Made by a program: the position numbers and the translations under genes. From NCBI GenBank assembly GCA_965222895.1, contig CBDCVB010000001.1, forward strand, positions 868,001 through 932,000: DNA of 64,000 nucleotides, read 5' to 3'. Positions 25,490 to 36,940 of the stretch are shown here, in pieces. The stretch's first letter is position 1, and each line of letters opens with the position of its first letter. The notes below the pieces were generated by a model. The model did no database searches, was not told the DNA's origin, and worked only from the letters and a program-made list of their open reading frames with translations. The DNA comes from Bin87 sp965222895. Lineage in GTDB: Bacteria > Chloroflexota > Dehalococcoidia > Lucifugimonadales > UBA3495.

Positions 25490-28400
25490 ATGAAGCTCGA
25501 AACTCCCGTCGCGATCATGATTAGACGATTCGCGGCACTGTGCACGTTCCTGGTGCTGGCCGGCTCGGGCGCGGTGTTCGCGGACGGCCCCAAAGCCCCG
25601 CCCAGTCAACCGGCGCCGACGGGCAAGTCGGATTCCAAGATCAGCCCGCTCCTTTCCGGCGTAACGTCGGGTGCCCAGACGCAACCACGAACCGACCGGG
25701 GCACCAGGTCGTCTGCCGGCACCCAGCGGGCCCGACGCAGCCAAGGCGCAGAACTGACCGTCGAGCCCGAGATTCCCCTTTCGGACCCCCGGGTTGACGA
25801 GGTCATCATCCCCCAACCACCGCCGGCAGTCCAGGTGGACGACAAGGGCAACGTGCAGGTCTATATCTACACCGACGCTACCGACGAGCTGTCCCTGTCC
25901 CGCCTGCAAAATCGGGGCGTGCGCACCGAGCTGGTTAACGTCCGTCAGGGCATCGTGCAGGGCTGGGTACTGGTGGATAACCTTACCGCAGTGGCCGACC
26001 TCAAGTTCGTGACCCGCATCACGCCCCCGGACTACGCGGTGACCAAAACGGGCGGGGTCAACTCCGAAGGCGACTTGATCCACCGGGCCCACGTGGTGCG
26101 CGGGCTGTCCGGATTCACCGGCGCCGGAGTGACCGTGGGCGTCATCTCAGACGGCGTGGATTCGCGGTCGTCGGCCCGGGCCACCGGCGACCTGCCGACA
26201 CAGCTTGAGATTGACCCCGACCTACCCGGGGAAGGCGACGAGGGCACCGCGCTCCTAGAAATCGTCCACGACCTGGCGCCGGATGCCCGCCTGGCATTCG
26301 CCGGCCCCAGCACCAGCCTGGAGATGATCGAGGCCATCAAATTCCTGGCCTACGAAGCCTTTGTCGGCGCCGGCGCCGACATCATCGTTGATGATTTGGG
26401 CTTCTTCGGCGAGCCCATGTTTGCAGATGGTCCGGTTGCCGAGGCCGCCCAACGAGCCACGGACGACGGCGCCGTCTTCCTGTCTTCCGCCGGCAACTCC
26501 GCCCGCTCCCTTTGCCTGGGTGCCTACGACCAGGGCGCGGGAGATTACCACGAGTTCGCCGCCGGAGACACCGCGCTGTCCATCGTGGCGCGATCCGGCG
26601 CCCGGGTGTTCCTGCAATGGAGCGACCCGTTCGGTGCGTCGTCCAACGACTTCGACCTGTACGTCTGTCTGCAAGGCTATGTACGCACCGATTTCAATCT
26701 ACAAAACGGCATTTGTTGGGGCAGCGTCGGCCCGCAGGACGGCGACGACGATCCCATCGAAGGCTTGGCGATCGGCCACCCATCAACGGCTCTCTTCGAC
26801 GTATTTATCCACGCCTACGGTATACAGCCCGATGATGTCCGGATCACCAACCCGCCCCAACTGAAGCTGTACGTGCTCGGCGGCCAGGTGCTCCAACACG
26901 GGAGCGCTGCGGGCAGCATCTTCGGACACCCCGCAGTGCCCGGTGTTCTGGCGGTGGGCGCCATCCCCGCCGACGATCCTGGCAATGACGACATCGAACC
27001 ATTCAGTGACCAGGGGCCGGTGGAGATTTACCATCCCACCCCGGAGACCCGCCAGAAGCCCGACATCACCGCCATTGACGGCGTGGTCATCACTGGCACC
27101 GGCGACTTCCCCAATCCCTTCGTCGGAACCTCGGCGGCCTCGCCCCACGCGGCCGGCATCGCGGCCTTGGTGATGCAAGCCGAGCGAAAGGCGAATCCAG
27201 GAGGCTCCAAATCCTATATTGCGGGCCAGGTCTTCAACGCGCTGCGCGACACCGCCGTCGACGTGGGCTCCGCCGGGTTCGACAACGTTTACGGCTACGG
27301 GCGAGTCGATGCCCTGGCTGCCGTCGCCGCTACGGGGCTACTGTCGACCACCTCGTTCATCGTGGACTCCACGGGGGACGGCGCAGACGCCGATACCTCC
27401 GACGGCGTCTGCGAAGACGCTTCTGGCGACTGCACGGTGAGGGCCGCTATCGAGCAGGCCAACGCCGCTGGCGGGGGTATCATCGAATTCAACATTTCTG
27501 GTTCTGCGCCCCACACCATCCAACCCGCGTCAGCGTTGCCCACGATTACGCAGCGAGTGGTCATCGATGGGACGAGCCAGCCGGCGGGAGGCAGCACGGC
27601 AGAGGTACAGATCGAACTGGACGGAACCAACGCCGGTACTGACACCGACGGTCTCACCATTTCGGCCTCGGGCGGTGAGGTGCGGGGCCTGGCCATCAAC
27701 CGTTTTGGCGGCGACGGCATCTCGCTAACGTCCGGCGGTTCCGTTAACGTCGTCGGCAACCTGATCGGCACGGACACCGCGGGCACCGCCGACCAGGGCA
27801 ACGTCGGGGTTGGATTGTCCAAAGCCAGCCCCGACAACCGGGTGTGGGAGAACGGCATTTCGGGCAACGAATCCCACGGCATCAGTATCTCGGGCGCCAG
27901 CGCGGACAGCAATTACGTGGCTGACAACTTCATCGGGACCGACCTGGACGGCGATTCCGACTTGGGCAAAGCGGGCGCCGGCGTGCTTGTCTCCGGCGCT
28001 TCCGATGCCAAATTGCTGGAGAACCTGATATCGGGCAACGATTCCCATGGCGTCAGCATTACCAGCTCCGGAGCGGACGACAACTCGCTGGAAGGTAACC
28101 TCATCGGAACCAGCGCTGGCGGCGAGGCGGCCCTGGGGAACGGCTCCTACGGCGTTGCCATCGCCGGCGGAGCTTCCCGTAACGCAGTCGAAACAAACAC
28201 AATCGCCCACAACGGCGGCGACGGCGTGAGGATCACAGGCATTGCCACTACGCGCAATACCGTTTGGGAAAACGGAATCCATTCCAACACCGGCTTGGGC
28301 ATTGATCTGGGCCCCGACGGCATCACGGTCAACGACAACCTGGACGCCGATACCGGCCCCCACGGTTTGCAGAACTTCCCGGTTCTATCCGCCGCCGGGA

Positions 28401-28759
28401 TAGTGGGCGATGAGGTTCAGATATTCGGCTCGCTCAACGGCACCGCTAACACCGAATGCATCGTGGACTTCTACTCCAGCGAATCCTGCGACGCATCGCT
28501 CAATGGCGAGGGACAGGCCTGGCTGGGATTCTCACGTGTTGCGACAGATGCCGCGGGCGCCGTCCCCTGGGTGGCACCTTTGGGGTCAGCACGTGGTTTG
28601 GTAGCATCCAGGGTGCGCAAACTCCGGAGGGCGATACATAACCGCCACCGTCACCGGGCTCGACGGGACGTCCGAATTCTCGGCCTGCACGCTGGCTGTC
28701 GACCTTCCCGAGCTGGATTTGTCGGCAAACAGCGTCAGTATCGACGAAGCCGGAAGTAA
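25490..28759 (+). pseudogene. Exported S8 peptidase with parallel beta-helix; 5-prime part of a broken giant protein
   Basis: A signal peptide (IRRFAALCTFLVLAGSGAVFA) precedes a propeptide-like region. The S8 domain has catalytic Asp in GVTVGVISDGVDS (about residue 221), oxyanion Asn in LSSAGNSARS (about 336) and Ser in FVGTSAASPHAAGIAALVM (about 548). Where subtilisins have His-Gly-Thr, this has Glu-Gly-Thr (GDEGTALLEIVHDLAPDA, Glu about 251). A CSLREAI-like motif (GDCTVRAAIEQANAAGG) then opens a right-handed beta-helix of repeated VWENGISGN/GNLIGT turns (about 650-950). Frame breaks near 28560 and 28637 separate this from the following Calx-beta repeats. The start is ATG 25490 or 25517; a GTG at 25445 is less likely. 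Confidence 0.8.
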
Positions 28760-31700
28760 CAACTCCCGCATCATCTCGGTGGCGTTGGCAGCACAACCCG
28801 CCGCCGACGTAGCGGTCGGTATCATCAACACCGACGCCGACGCCGTTTCCACCACGCCCCTTCCGCCGGCTGGGTTCTTGTTTGCCACCGACACTTGGGA
28901 CACCGGCAAGGATCTGACCATCACAGCTGTAGACGACACCGATGCCAGCGATGAAGATGTACTTCTCGCCCTATACACCGTAGACTCCAGCAACGTCTAT
29001 CTGCTGGCGTTCCTGTCGACCCTGGTCGCCGACGACGACTTCGTGGACATCACCCTCTCCGATAGCAGCATTGAGGTGACAGAAGGGAGCACAGCCACCT
29101 ACACGGTGGTCCTGCCCGAGCAGCCGTCCGCCGACGTGGTCGTATCGCTGACCAGCTCCGACACCGACAAACTCACGGTGATGCCGGCGTCGTTGACGTT
29201 CAAAACCACCGAATGGGATACCGCTCAAACGGTAACCGTTACGTGCGTACAGGACAACGACGGCTGGGCCCATCGGGAGGAGATCACGCACTAAATCACA
29301 CTGGGCGGCGAAACCTACGTGGCCGATATTACGGGCATACTTGTGCAGGACGATGAGCGGCCCCGACTGGAGCTGTCAACGGAGAGCCTGACCATCGCCG
29401 AGGGCAACTCGGGCACTTACACTGCTGTTCTTACAGAAGAGCCTTCGGACGACGCTACCATTGCGTTATCCTCCACCGACCTGGGCGCAGTGACCGGCCG
29501 GACGGGGACCCTTGATTTCACTACCACCAATTGGAATAGCCCTCAGACCGTGACGCTGGAAGCCGTGGACGATGACGACGGCGACGAAGAGCTGGTGTAC
29601 ATCGGCCACTAGGCGACAGTGGCCTGGGAGGACTTCATCATCGGCGTCGTGGCGGTAGCCGTTACCGACGACGACACTGCCCTCTACTTCTTGGACGGCG
29701 ACACCACCACCCGCTCCACCCTGGAAAACTCCCCGGCCGGCACCGACATCGGAGAACCCGTCTCCGCAGAAGACCCGGAAGGCGGAACCCTCACCTACTC
29801 CCTGGCCGGCGATGATGCCGACCTCTTCTCCCTGGACACCGCCAACGGCCAGCTCAGCGTCGTCAGTGGCGTTACCCTGGACTACGAAAACCCCGGCGAT
29901 CAGGACGGCGACAACGACTATGAGGTAACGCTAACCGTAACCGATCCCAACAACGATACCGATACCATCGACGTAACGGTCTCAGTAACCAACGATCCCG
30001 AAGGAACCTATTGGGCCGGCAGCATCACGCTGGCGAGTTCCATCGGCGATACCCACGGCGCCGGCGACAGGTTCTCGGGTTCCTCGATAAAACCCAGGCG
30101 ATTCCGTTTTGAGGGCGCCGACCTCCGGATAAAAATATTTTCCTGGACACCGGCGCCGACGAGCTCAGTTTCTGCCTCGACGACGTGGGGCGAGATTACA
30201 CCGGCAGCGGATGGACTCTGGTTACCGGAAGCGATTCATTCGCATTCGCCAACGCGACCCTCAACCAAAATTCCGTTCTGGGTGATTGCTATGGAAGTGG
30301 CGGCCATGGACATCTCGGAGGACGCGGCAGATAGCACCGATGTTGGCGAACCCGTGGTTGCCACCGACCCAGACGCTGCCGACACCCTCACCTACGCCCT
30401 CTCCGGCACGGGTTCAACCAATTTCACCATCGACGCCAACAGGCAGATCACGGTGGCCACCGGCGCCGCCCAAGATCACGAAACCACGTCGTCCTACTCC
30501 CTCTCCGCCACCGTGCACGACGGCAAGAACGCCGACGGCAACGCCGATTCGTCCGTGGACGACACCATCGCCGTGACCATCAACGTGACCGACGTGGACG
30601 ACGCTGGCTCGGTCTCCCTGAACTCGGACCAACCCCGGGTGGGTACGGAGCTGACGGCCACGCTGAATGACGAGGACGCTGGGGTCAGCAACACGACCTG
30701 GCAGTGGGCCCGGTCGGCGGACGGCGTTTCCAATTGGGGAGACATTGCCAGCGCGACGTCGGCAAGCTACTCGCCGGTTGACGCGGACGTGAACCAGTAC
30801 CTGCGGGCGACGGCCAGCTACGACGACACCCACAGCACCGGCAAGTCGGTGACCGCCGTCTCCGCCAATTCCGTGCAGGCCGCGCCGGTGGTGAAATCCG
30901 AGCCCAGCTTCGACGACGGGGACAATACCACCAGGTCGATTGCCGAAAACTCTGCCGAAGGAACCACCGTGGGCGATCCCGTCGCGGCCACAGACTCGGA
31001 CGACGGCGACATCCTGACCTACGCCATCTCCGGCGACGGCGCCGCCAACTTCACCATCGACTCCGACGGCCAGATCACCGTGGCCACGGGCACGACGCTG
31101 GATCACGAAAATACGCCGTCCTACTCCCTCTCCGCCACCGTGCGCGACGGGAAGGACTCCGACGGCAATCCTGACACCTCCGTGGACGACACCATCGCGG
31201 TTACCAACGTGGACGAGGCGCCGGTGCTCAGCGGATCAACCAGCATCGATTACGCCGAGAACGGCTCCAACGCCGTGGCCACCTACACGGCCAGCGACCC
31301 AGAAGGGCAAACCGGCATCACCTGGTCGCTGACTGGCGCAGACAGCGGCGACTTCACCCTCACCGGCCGCGTGCTCACCTTCGTCTCACTGCCCAACTAC
31401 GAGGACCCCCAGGACGCGGACATTGGCAACGACTACCAGGTGACCATCACCGCCGCCGACCCAACCAGCAACCTAGCCACGTTGGAAGTGGTGATCAACG
31501 TAACGGACTCGGACGAACCGGGCTCCGTCTCCCCGAACTCGGATCAGCCCCAGGTGGGCGCCGAGCTCACGGCCACGCTGAATGATGAGGACGCTGGGGT
31601 CAGCAACACCGCCTGGCAGTGGGCCCGGTCGTCGGACGGGGTTTCCAATTGGGGAAACATTGCCGGCGCGACGTCGGCATTGTACGTGCCGGTGGACGCC

Positions 31701-33221
31701 GACGTGAACCAGTAACTTCAGGCCACGGCCACCTATGACGATACCCACAGTACCGGCAAGTCGGTGGCAGCCGTCTCTGGCAACCCAGTGCAGGCGGCAC
31801 CGGTGGTGAACACCGCCCCCGACTTTGGCACCGATGCGGCTACCCGGTCGATAGCGGAGGACACCGCGGCTGCCACCAACATCGGCGCGGCGGTGCCGGC
31901 CACCGACACGCTGACGTACAGCCTGTCGGGCACCGACCAGGCCTCCTTCGAAATCGTGTCGACCAGCGGCAGTTGCAGACCAAGGCGGCGCTGGACTACG
32001 AGATCAGGAATTCCTATGCGGTGGTGGTCACCGCCGCCGACCCCTCCGGCGCCACCGACACCATCACCGTGACCAACGTGGACGAGGCGTCGGTGGTAAC
32101 TGGGACGACGGCGTTGGATTACGCCGAGAACGGGACGGGCGCAGTGGCCACCTATACCGCCACTGACCCCGAGAGAGTTACCAGTTTCAGTTGGACCCTC
32201 GCTGGCGACGACAGCGGCGACTTCTCCATCACAGACGGTACGCTCAGCTTCAACGCCTCGCCCAACTTCGAGTCAGCGGCAGACGCTAACACCGACAACG
32301 CCTACCTCATCACCGTGCAGGCCTCGGACGGCAGCTTGGGCGGAGCCCTGGCCGTGACGGTCACGGTGACGAACGTGGACGAAGCGCCGGGCCAGTCGGC
32401 GACCCTCACGGTGGCGGCGGCTGGGTCGGACAGCCTGACGGTGAGCTGGACTGAGCCAGCCAACACCGGCCCGGCGATCACCGACTACGACTACCGGTAT
32501 AGGGTCAAGGACACTTCGGCCTAGACGGAGGTGACCGACAAGGCCATCACCGGCACGTCGGTCTCCATCACGGGCCTGAGCGCCAACACCGAATACGAGG
32601 CGCAGGTGCGGGCCATAAGCGACGAAGGCACTGGCGAGTGGTCCGAATCTGACACCGGTACGACCAGCGCCGCGGCGGCGACGAACGCCAACCCCGCGTT
32701 CGATGAGGGCGAGACTGCCACCCGGACCGTCCCCGAGAACTCTGGTGAAGGTACCAGCGTCGGTACCGCCGTGGCCGCCACCGACTCGAACGGGGGCGAC
32801 ATCCTGACCTACGCGCTGGCCGGCACCGGCTCTTCCAACTTCGCCATCGACTTGGGCGGCCAGATCACGGTGGCCGCCGGCGCTACCCTGGACCATGAGA
32901 GTGCTCCCTCCTACTCCCTATCCGCCACGGTCCACGACGGCAAGGACGATCAGGGTAACGCTGCCGACGCCATCGACGACACCATCACGGTGACCATCAA
33001 TGTTACGGACGTGGACGAAGGGGGCTCGGTCGCCCTGAACTCGGCCCAACCCCAGGTGGGCACCGAACTCACGGCCACGCTGAAGGAGGAGGACGCTGAG
33101 GTGACCAACACGACCTGGCAGTGGGCCCGGTGGTCGGACGGGTCGACCAACTGGGGAGACATCGACAGCGCCACGTCGGCAAGCTACACGCCGGTTGACG
33201 CGGACGTGGGAAATTATCTTA
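28638..33221 (+). pseudogene. Calx-beta, cadherin and FN3 repeat region of a decayed adhesin
   Basis: This continues the S8/beta-helix protein. Two or three Calx-beta-like repeats (LTIAEGNSGTYTAVLTEEPS, VTLEAVDDDDGDEE) are followed by alternating cadherin-like units. These are SIAENSAEGTTVGDPVAATD, then FTIDSDGQITVATGTTLDHE and SYSLSATVRDGKDSDG, recurring at about 30.3, 30.9 and 32.7 kb, with interleaved GTELTATLNDEDAGVSN modules. An FN3-like unit lies at about 32.4-32.65 kb. In-frame stops occur at about 29292, 29610, 31713 and 32522. At least the last two match single-base changes from codons kept in sister repeats (Tyr TAC to TAA, Trp TGG to TAG). A frameshift lies near 31970. The region ends where an IS5-type element begins at 33222. 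Such repeats usually mediate calcium-dependent surface adhesion. Confidence 0.8.
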
Positions 33222-34103
33222 GAGGGTGTGTGACAATGGTCTAAACGTGCGCTGGCGGTTCTTGGAGTGATAAGGGGATGGCGGTTACGCTGGGGGCATG
33301 AGCAGAAAACCTTATCCCAGCGATTTGACCAACGCCCAGTGGGAGGAATTGGCTCCCCTGCTGCCACCCGACACCACCAGAGGCCATCCCAGGACCACGG
33401 ACCTGCGGGAGGTGGTCAACGGGATTCTCTACGTGCTGCGCGGCGGCGTACCCTGGCGGCTGATGCCCCATGACCTGCCACCCTGGGGCACGGTCTGGTG
33501 GTACTTCCGCAAATGGCGGGATGACGGGACCTGGGAACGAGTGGAGTCGGCCTTGCGGGCCCGGGTGCGGGAAGCGGCGGGCCGAGAGGCCACGCCCAGC
33601 GCGGCCATCATAGACAGCCAGTCGGTGCAGACCACTGAAAAAGGGGGCGGCGCGGCTATGACGCAGGTAAAAAGGTCGCCGGACGCAAGCGGCACATTGT
33701 AGTGGACACCATGGGATTACTGCTGGCCGTGGTGGTTCATGCCGCCAATATCCAGGATCGGGACGGCGCCAGGCTGGTGTTGGTGAAGTTGCTGAACCGA
33801 TTCCCCCGGCTCCGAGTCATCTGGGCTGATGCTGGCTACGCTGGCCGACTGGTGGCCTGGGCTTGGGCCACTGGCGGTTGGCTGCTGACCGTGGTACGGC
33901 GGCAACCGCATCGCCACACCTTCGAGGTGTTGCCGCGCCGGTGGGTGGTGGAGCGCACCCTGGCGTGGCTCAGTCGATGTCGCCGGCTCAGCAAAGACTA
34001 TGAGGAGCGCACCGAAAGCAGCGAAGCCTGGGTGCATATCGCCATGGTCCACCTGATGCTCAAACGGATCCAGCCCTCCTGAATCTATTTGTCACACGCC
34101 CTC
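33222..34103 (+). mobile_element. IS5-family (IS1031/IS427-like) element truncating the adhesin
   Basis: This 882-bp element has 15-bp inverted ends with one mismatch (GAGGGTGTGTGACAA at 33222-33236; TTGTCACACGCCCTC at 34089-34103). A TA flanks each end, matching the short duplication of this family. Adhesin sequence stops at its left edge and does not resume on the right. Confidence 0.85.
33298..34082 (+). CDS. IS5-family transposase made by -1 frameshifting
   Basis: The first frame starts at ATG 33298 (MSRKPYPSDLTNAQWEELAP) and carries the first catalytic Asp in AAIIDSQSVQTTEKGGG. It runs into an unrelated tail stopping at 33702. The second frame reads GYDAGKKVAGRKRHIVVDTM, with Asp in VIWADAGYAG and Glu in RWVVERTLAWLSRCRRLSK. 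The frames meet at GAAAAAGGGGGC (about 33639-33650), a typical -1 slippery run, giving one 261-residue product. Residues and length fit an active IS5-family enzyme. Confidence 0.85.
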
Positions 34104-34230
34104 TAATAGCGGGTTTCCACCGACAAGATGAGTGTGGCGGCGGGTTGAATGGGTAAGAAAGTGCTCCTGTGCATCTGGGATAATGGTTTTCGAGACAGCG
34201 AAACAACCCCAGACCAAGAGCACCCAATAG

Positions 34231-35436
34231 ATGCTACCACGCAAGATGCTACCACGCAGTTCCCCCGACGGCATCCACATCGCCTTCGATGACCACCGCC
34301 TGGTGGCGAATGCCGGCCTGATCCTTCCCACGACCCTGGCCCGCCACTTGGGCCTGCCGCAACTGGTCCAGCAGCGCCTCGACCTGGGCAATGCCCCGGG
34401 TCGGGCGAACACGGGCGACAAGATGCTGACCCTGGTAGCGTCAGCGCTGGCTGGGGGTGACTGCATTGACGACGCCGACGTGTTGCGCACCGGCGGGACG
34501 GCTGGCGTTCTCGGCTGCGTGGTCAAGGCGCCATCCACCCTGGGGACCTTCCTGCGCAGCTTCCGGTGGGGCCACGTCCGCCAACTGGATCGGGTGAGCC
34601 GGGAGTTGCTGGCCCGGGCCTGGACTACTGGGGCCGGCACCGGCGACGTGCTGATGTCTCGGCTGCGTGAGGGCCGCGCCAACACCGCTCGGGGCGCCGC
34701 CCACTTCCTGTGTGAGACGGTGGGCCGGGTGCGCCACGGAGGGGCCAGGGGACAACTCACGGTGCGCGCCGACAGCGGCTTCTATGCCCACGCCCTGGTC
34801 GCGGTCTGCCGCAAGATGGATGTGCGCTACTCCATCACCATCCGGCAGCACGCCCGCCTGCGCAATATCATCGAGGCGATACCCGAGACCGACTGGACGC
34901 CGATTCCCTACTGGATGGACGGCGCCGCCGACGTGGCGCAGACCACCTACACCCCCTTCCGGACTGAGCCCGGCGCCGCGCCGGTGCGGCTCATCGTCCG
35001 GCGGGTAAAACCCACGCCCGGTTCCCAGTTGGCCCTCTTCGCCGCCTACCGCTATCACGGCTTCATCACCGACCGGGACGGTGCAACCCGGGAACCGGAG
35101 GCCGACCATCGGCGCCACGCCGAGATCGAGAATGCCATCCGCGACCCCAAGTACGGCGTTGGACTGAACCATCTCCCCTCGGGCCGCTTCGCCGCCAACG
35201 CCGCCTGGCTGGCCGTCCAGGTTATCGCCCACAACCTGGCACGCTGGACAGCGCGCATCGGTCTGGGTGAGCAGGTGGTGACCACCAAAACCCTGCGACG
35301 ACGCTTCTTCTCCCTCGCCGGACGGCTCACCCGCTCGGCGCGCCGCCTCACTTTGCATCTGCCCCAGCGCTGGCCCTGGGAAAACCGGTTCAGTCGCGCC
35401 CTGGCACGATTGCGCGCCCTGCCACTCCCAACCTGA
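34231..35436 (+). CDS. IS1380-family transposase with internal deletion
   Basis: This 401-residue IS1380 transposase has the typical opening FDDHRLVANAGLILPTTLA, RADSGFYAHALVAVCRKMD (second catalytic region) and ADHRRHAEIENAIRDPKYGV (third, Glu). The segment between RELLARAW and GTGDVLMSRLREG is only a few residues long. Family members normally have about 45 residues here, including the first catalytic Asp (D-x-D-S-T motif). The deletion is in frame and lies at GCCGGCACCGGCGAC, suggesting recombination between short direct repeats. The protein is therefore probably inactive. The codons ATGCTACCACGC are duplicated at the start (34231 and 34246). Clear terminal repeats were not found. Confidence 0.8.
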   Translation: MLPRKMLPRSSPDGIHIAFDDHRLVANAGLILPTTLARHLGLPQLVQQRLDLGNAPGRANTGDKMLTLVASALAGGDCIDDADVLRTGGTAGVLGCVVKAPSTLGTFLRSFRWGHVRQLDRVSRELLARAWTTGAGTGDVLMSRLREGRANTARGAAHFLCETVGRVRHGGARGQLTVRADSGFYAHALVAVCRKMDVRYSITIRQHARLRNIIEAIPETDWTPIPYWMDGAADVAQTTYTPFRTEPGAAPVRLIVRRVKPTPGSQLALFAAYRYHGFITDRDGATREPEADHRRHAEIENAIRDPKYGVGLNHLPSGRFAANAAWLAVQVIAHNLARWTARIGLGEQVVTTKTLRRRFFSLAGRLTRSARRLTLHLPQRWPWENRFSRALARLRALPLPT

Positions 35437-35479
35437 CGGCAGCCTGTCTCCCGCTGACCCGCCATCCGGCCAACTGAAC

Positions 35480-36931
35480 GTAACTGTTCAGACTTGCGGG
35501 GAAGAGAGCAGTTGTCGGCAGGCGGCGAGGGGATTCAGTCCTTGGGCGCGCCAGGTGCCGAAGAGGGAAGCCAGGGTCATCTTGCTGCTGCTGCCCCGTT
35601 GCGACCGGGTGCCGCCGCTGATCTTGCGGCTGACGACCAGGTGGCGCAGGCTGCGTTCGGCGGCGTTGTTGTCCGGTGGCGCCTCCGGTTCGGCCACGAA
35701 GACGAAGAGTTCTTTGATATGGCGCTCAATGCGTCGGCACAGCTTGGCCTGAGCCGCTGACGAGTCGTCCAAGCAAGGCTGGCAGATGGTCAGCAGCTGC
35801 CGTTCCAGAACCAGTTGTGCGGTGCGCCGCCGCTTGGCCTGGGGATGGGCGCTGGCTTTGGCCCGGTCGTAAATCTCGTGGACGGCGTCGGCCCACTGCG
35901 CCAGCTTTCGGTCCTTCGGATAGAGGGCCTTCAGGTCGTGAATGTCCCGCAACAGATGAACCCAGCAGCGTTGCTTGGGGCCGTCGTAATGGTGGTAGGC
36001 GGCGTAGAAATCGCTGACCAGCACACCGGAGAAGGTGTCGCCCAGAGCCTCATCCACCACTTCCTTGTTGCGACCCCGCCGCAGGAAGTAGCGCGCCGAT
36101 GGTGTGCTGAAGGTCCACACGTAGCCGTTGTTGCCATCCTCACGCCAGCCGGTCTCGTCGGCATGGACCACTGGGCTGGCGCGGACTTGGGCGAGTATCC
36201 GGTCCACGGCGGCCCGGGCCTTTTGCGCGGTGCGATGCACCGCAGCCATGATGGCTCCCACGCTGAGGCGCAGCCCATGGACGGTGCGCAGATACCATTG
36301 GATGGCGCCAATGGGCAGTCGGGCCTCCTCCCGCAGCGTGGCAATCAGACTGACCAGGTTGATACCCAGACGCTGCTGGCCCATCACCACACCGTCCAGT
36401 TGCGCCGGGGGCACGCAGCGGCGGCGGCAAGCCGGACAATCCCTGGCGATGTAGACGTGCTCGGTAACTTCCGCCGGAACCTGCGGCAACTCGATGACCT
36501 CCCGAGTGCGCTGGGTCCAGCCGCCGGACAACAGCGTTCCGCAGTCGGGACAGTGGTCCACCACATGCTCCACCCGACGGGTGGGCGTCATGCGACGGCG
36601 GGCAAAGCCGTGGGGCCGGGGCTGGCGTGGCGCTTTGGGCTGGGCCGGTTTCTGGCTGGCTTCGGGTTTGAGGCCGGGCATCCCCCGGGCGCCACTGGGT
36701 TTGGCCCGCCCTTCCAGCTGAGCAATCCGCCTCTCCAGGCCCTCGATGATGGCCTGCTGTCGGGCTATGATGGCCTCCTGCCGTATGACGATGGCGATGA
36801 GCACATCGCGGTCAGCGGTGGACAGGTCGATTTCCGAATCCATACCCGTTATATGACATAACCACAACCCATCGCGCCAGCCATCCCCGAACCTCTTTGA
36901 ACCAATTCCCCCACCAAGTCTGAACAGTTAC
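35480..36931 (-). mobile_element. IS66-family element, copy A
   Basis: This 1,452-bp element has 17-bp perfect inverted ends (GTAACTGTTCAGACTTG at 35480-35496, complement at 36915-36931). The 8-bp flanks (AACTGAAC left, CCTGCCCA right) do not match, so one side has been rearranged since insertion. It lies nine bases from a second, direct copy. Confidence 0.88.
35488..36843 (-). CDS. tnpC: IS66-family transposase (TnpC), copy A
   Basis: This 451-residue transposase of the single-gene IS66 subgroup has no tnpA or tnpB nearby. An N-terminal coiled coil (IIRQ-rich, about residues 15-50) is followed by a zinc-finger pair (CPDCGTLL near 100, CPACRRRC near 137). The DDE residues are in VVHADETGWREDGNNGY, GVLVSDFYAAYHHYDG and PPDNNAAERSLRHLVVSRK. 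ATG 36843 is chosen because the upstream extension (MWLCHITG) is atypical; the ribosome site is weak either way. No lesion is visible, so the copy may be active. Confidence 0.88.
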   Translation of the reverse strand: MDSEIDLSTADRDVLIAIVIRQEAIIARQQAIIEGLERRIAQLEGRAKPSGARGMPGLKPEASQKPAQPKAPRQPRPHGFARRRMTPTRRVEHVVDHCPDCGTLLSGGWTQRTREVIELPQVPAEVTEHVYIARDCPACRRRCVPPAQLDGVVMGQQRLGINLVSLIATLREEARLPIGAIQWYLRTVHGLRLSVGAIMAAVHRTAQKARAAVDRILAQVRASPVVHADETGWREDGNNGYVWTFSTPSARYFLRRGRNKEVVDEALGDTFSGVLVSDFYAAYHHYDGPKQRCWVHLLRDIHDLKALYPKDRKLAQWADAVHEIYDRAKASAHPQAKRRRTAQLVLERQLLTICQPCLDDSSAAQAKLCRRIERHIKELFVFVAEPEAPPDNNAAERSLRHLVVSRKISGGTRSQRGSSSKMTLASLFGTWRAQGLNPLAACRQLLSSPQV

Positions 36932-36932
36932 C

Positions 36933-36940
36933 CTGCCCAA
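36933..36940. repeat. 8-bp target site duplication of IS66 copy B (left)
   Basis: CTGCCCAA at 36933-36940 is repeated at 38391-38398, exactly flanking copy B. Eight bases is the IS66-family duplication size. Confidence 0.9.

Noticed and set aside
34441..35358. Minus-strand frame of 305 codons opposite the IS1380 transposase
   Set aside because: Shadow of the transposase; low-complexity Gly/Val/Ala sequence.
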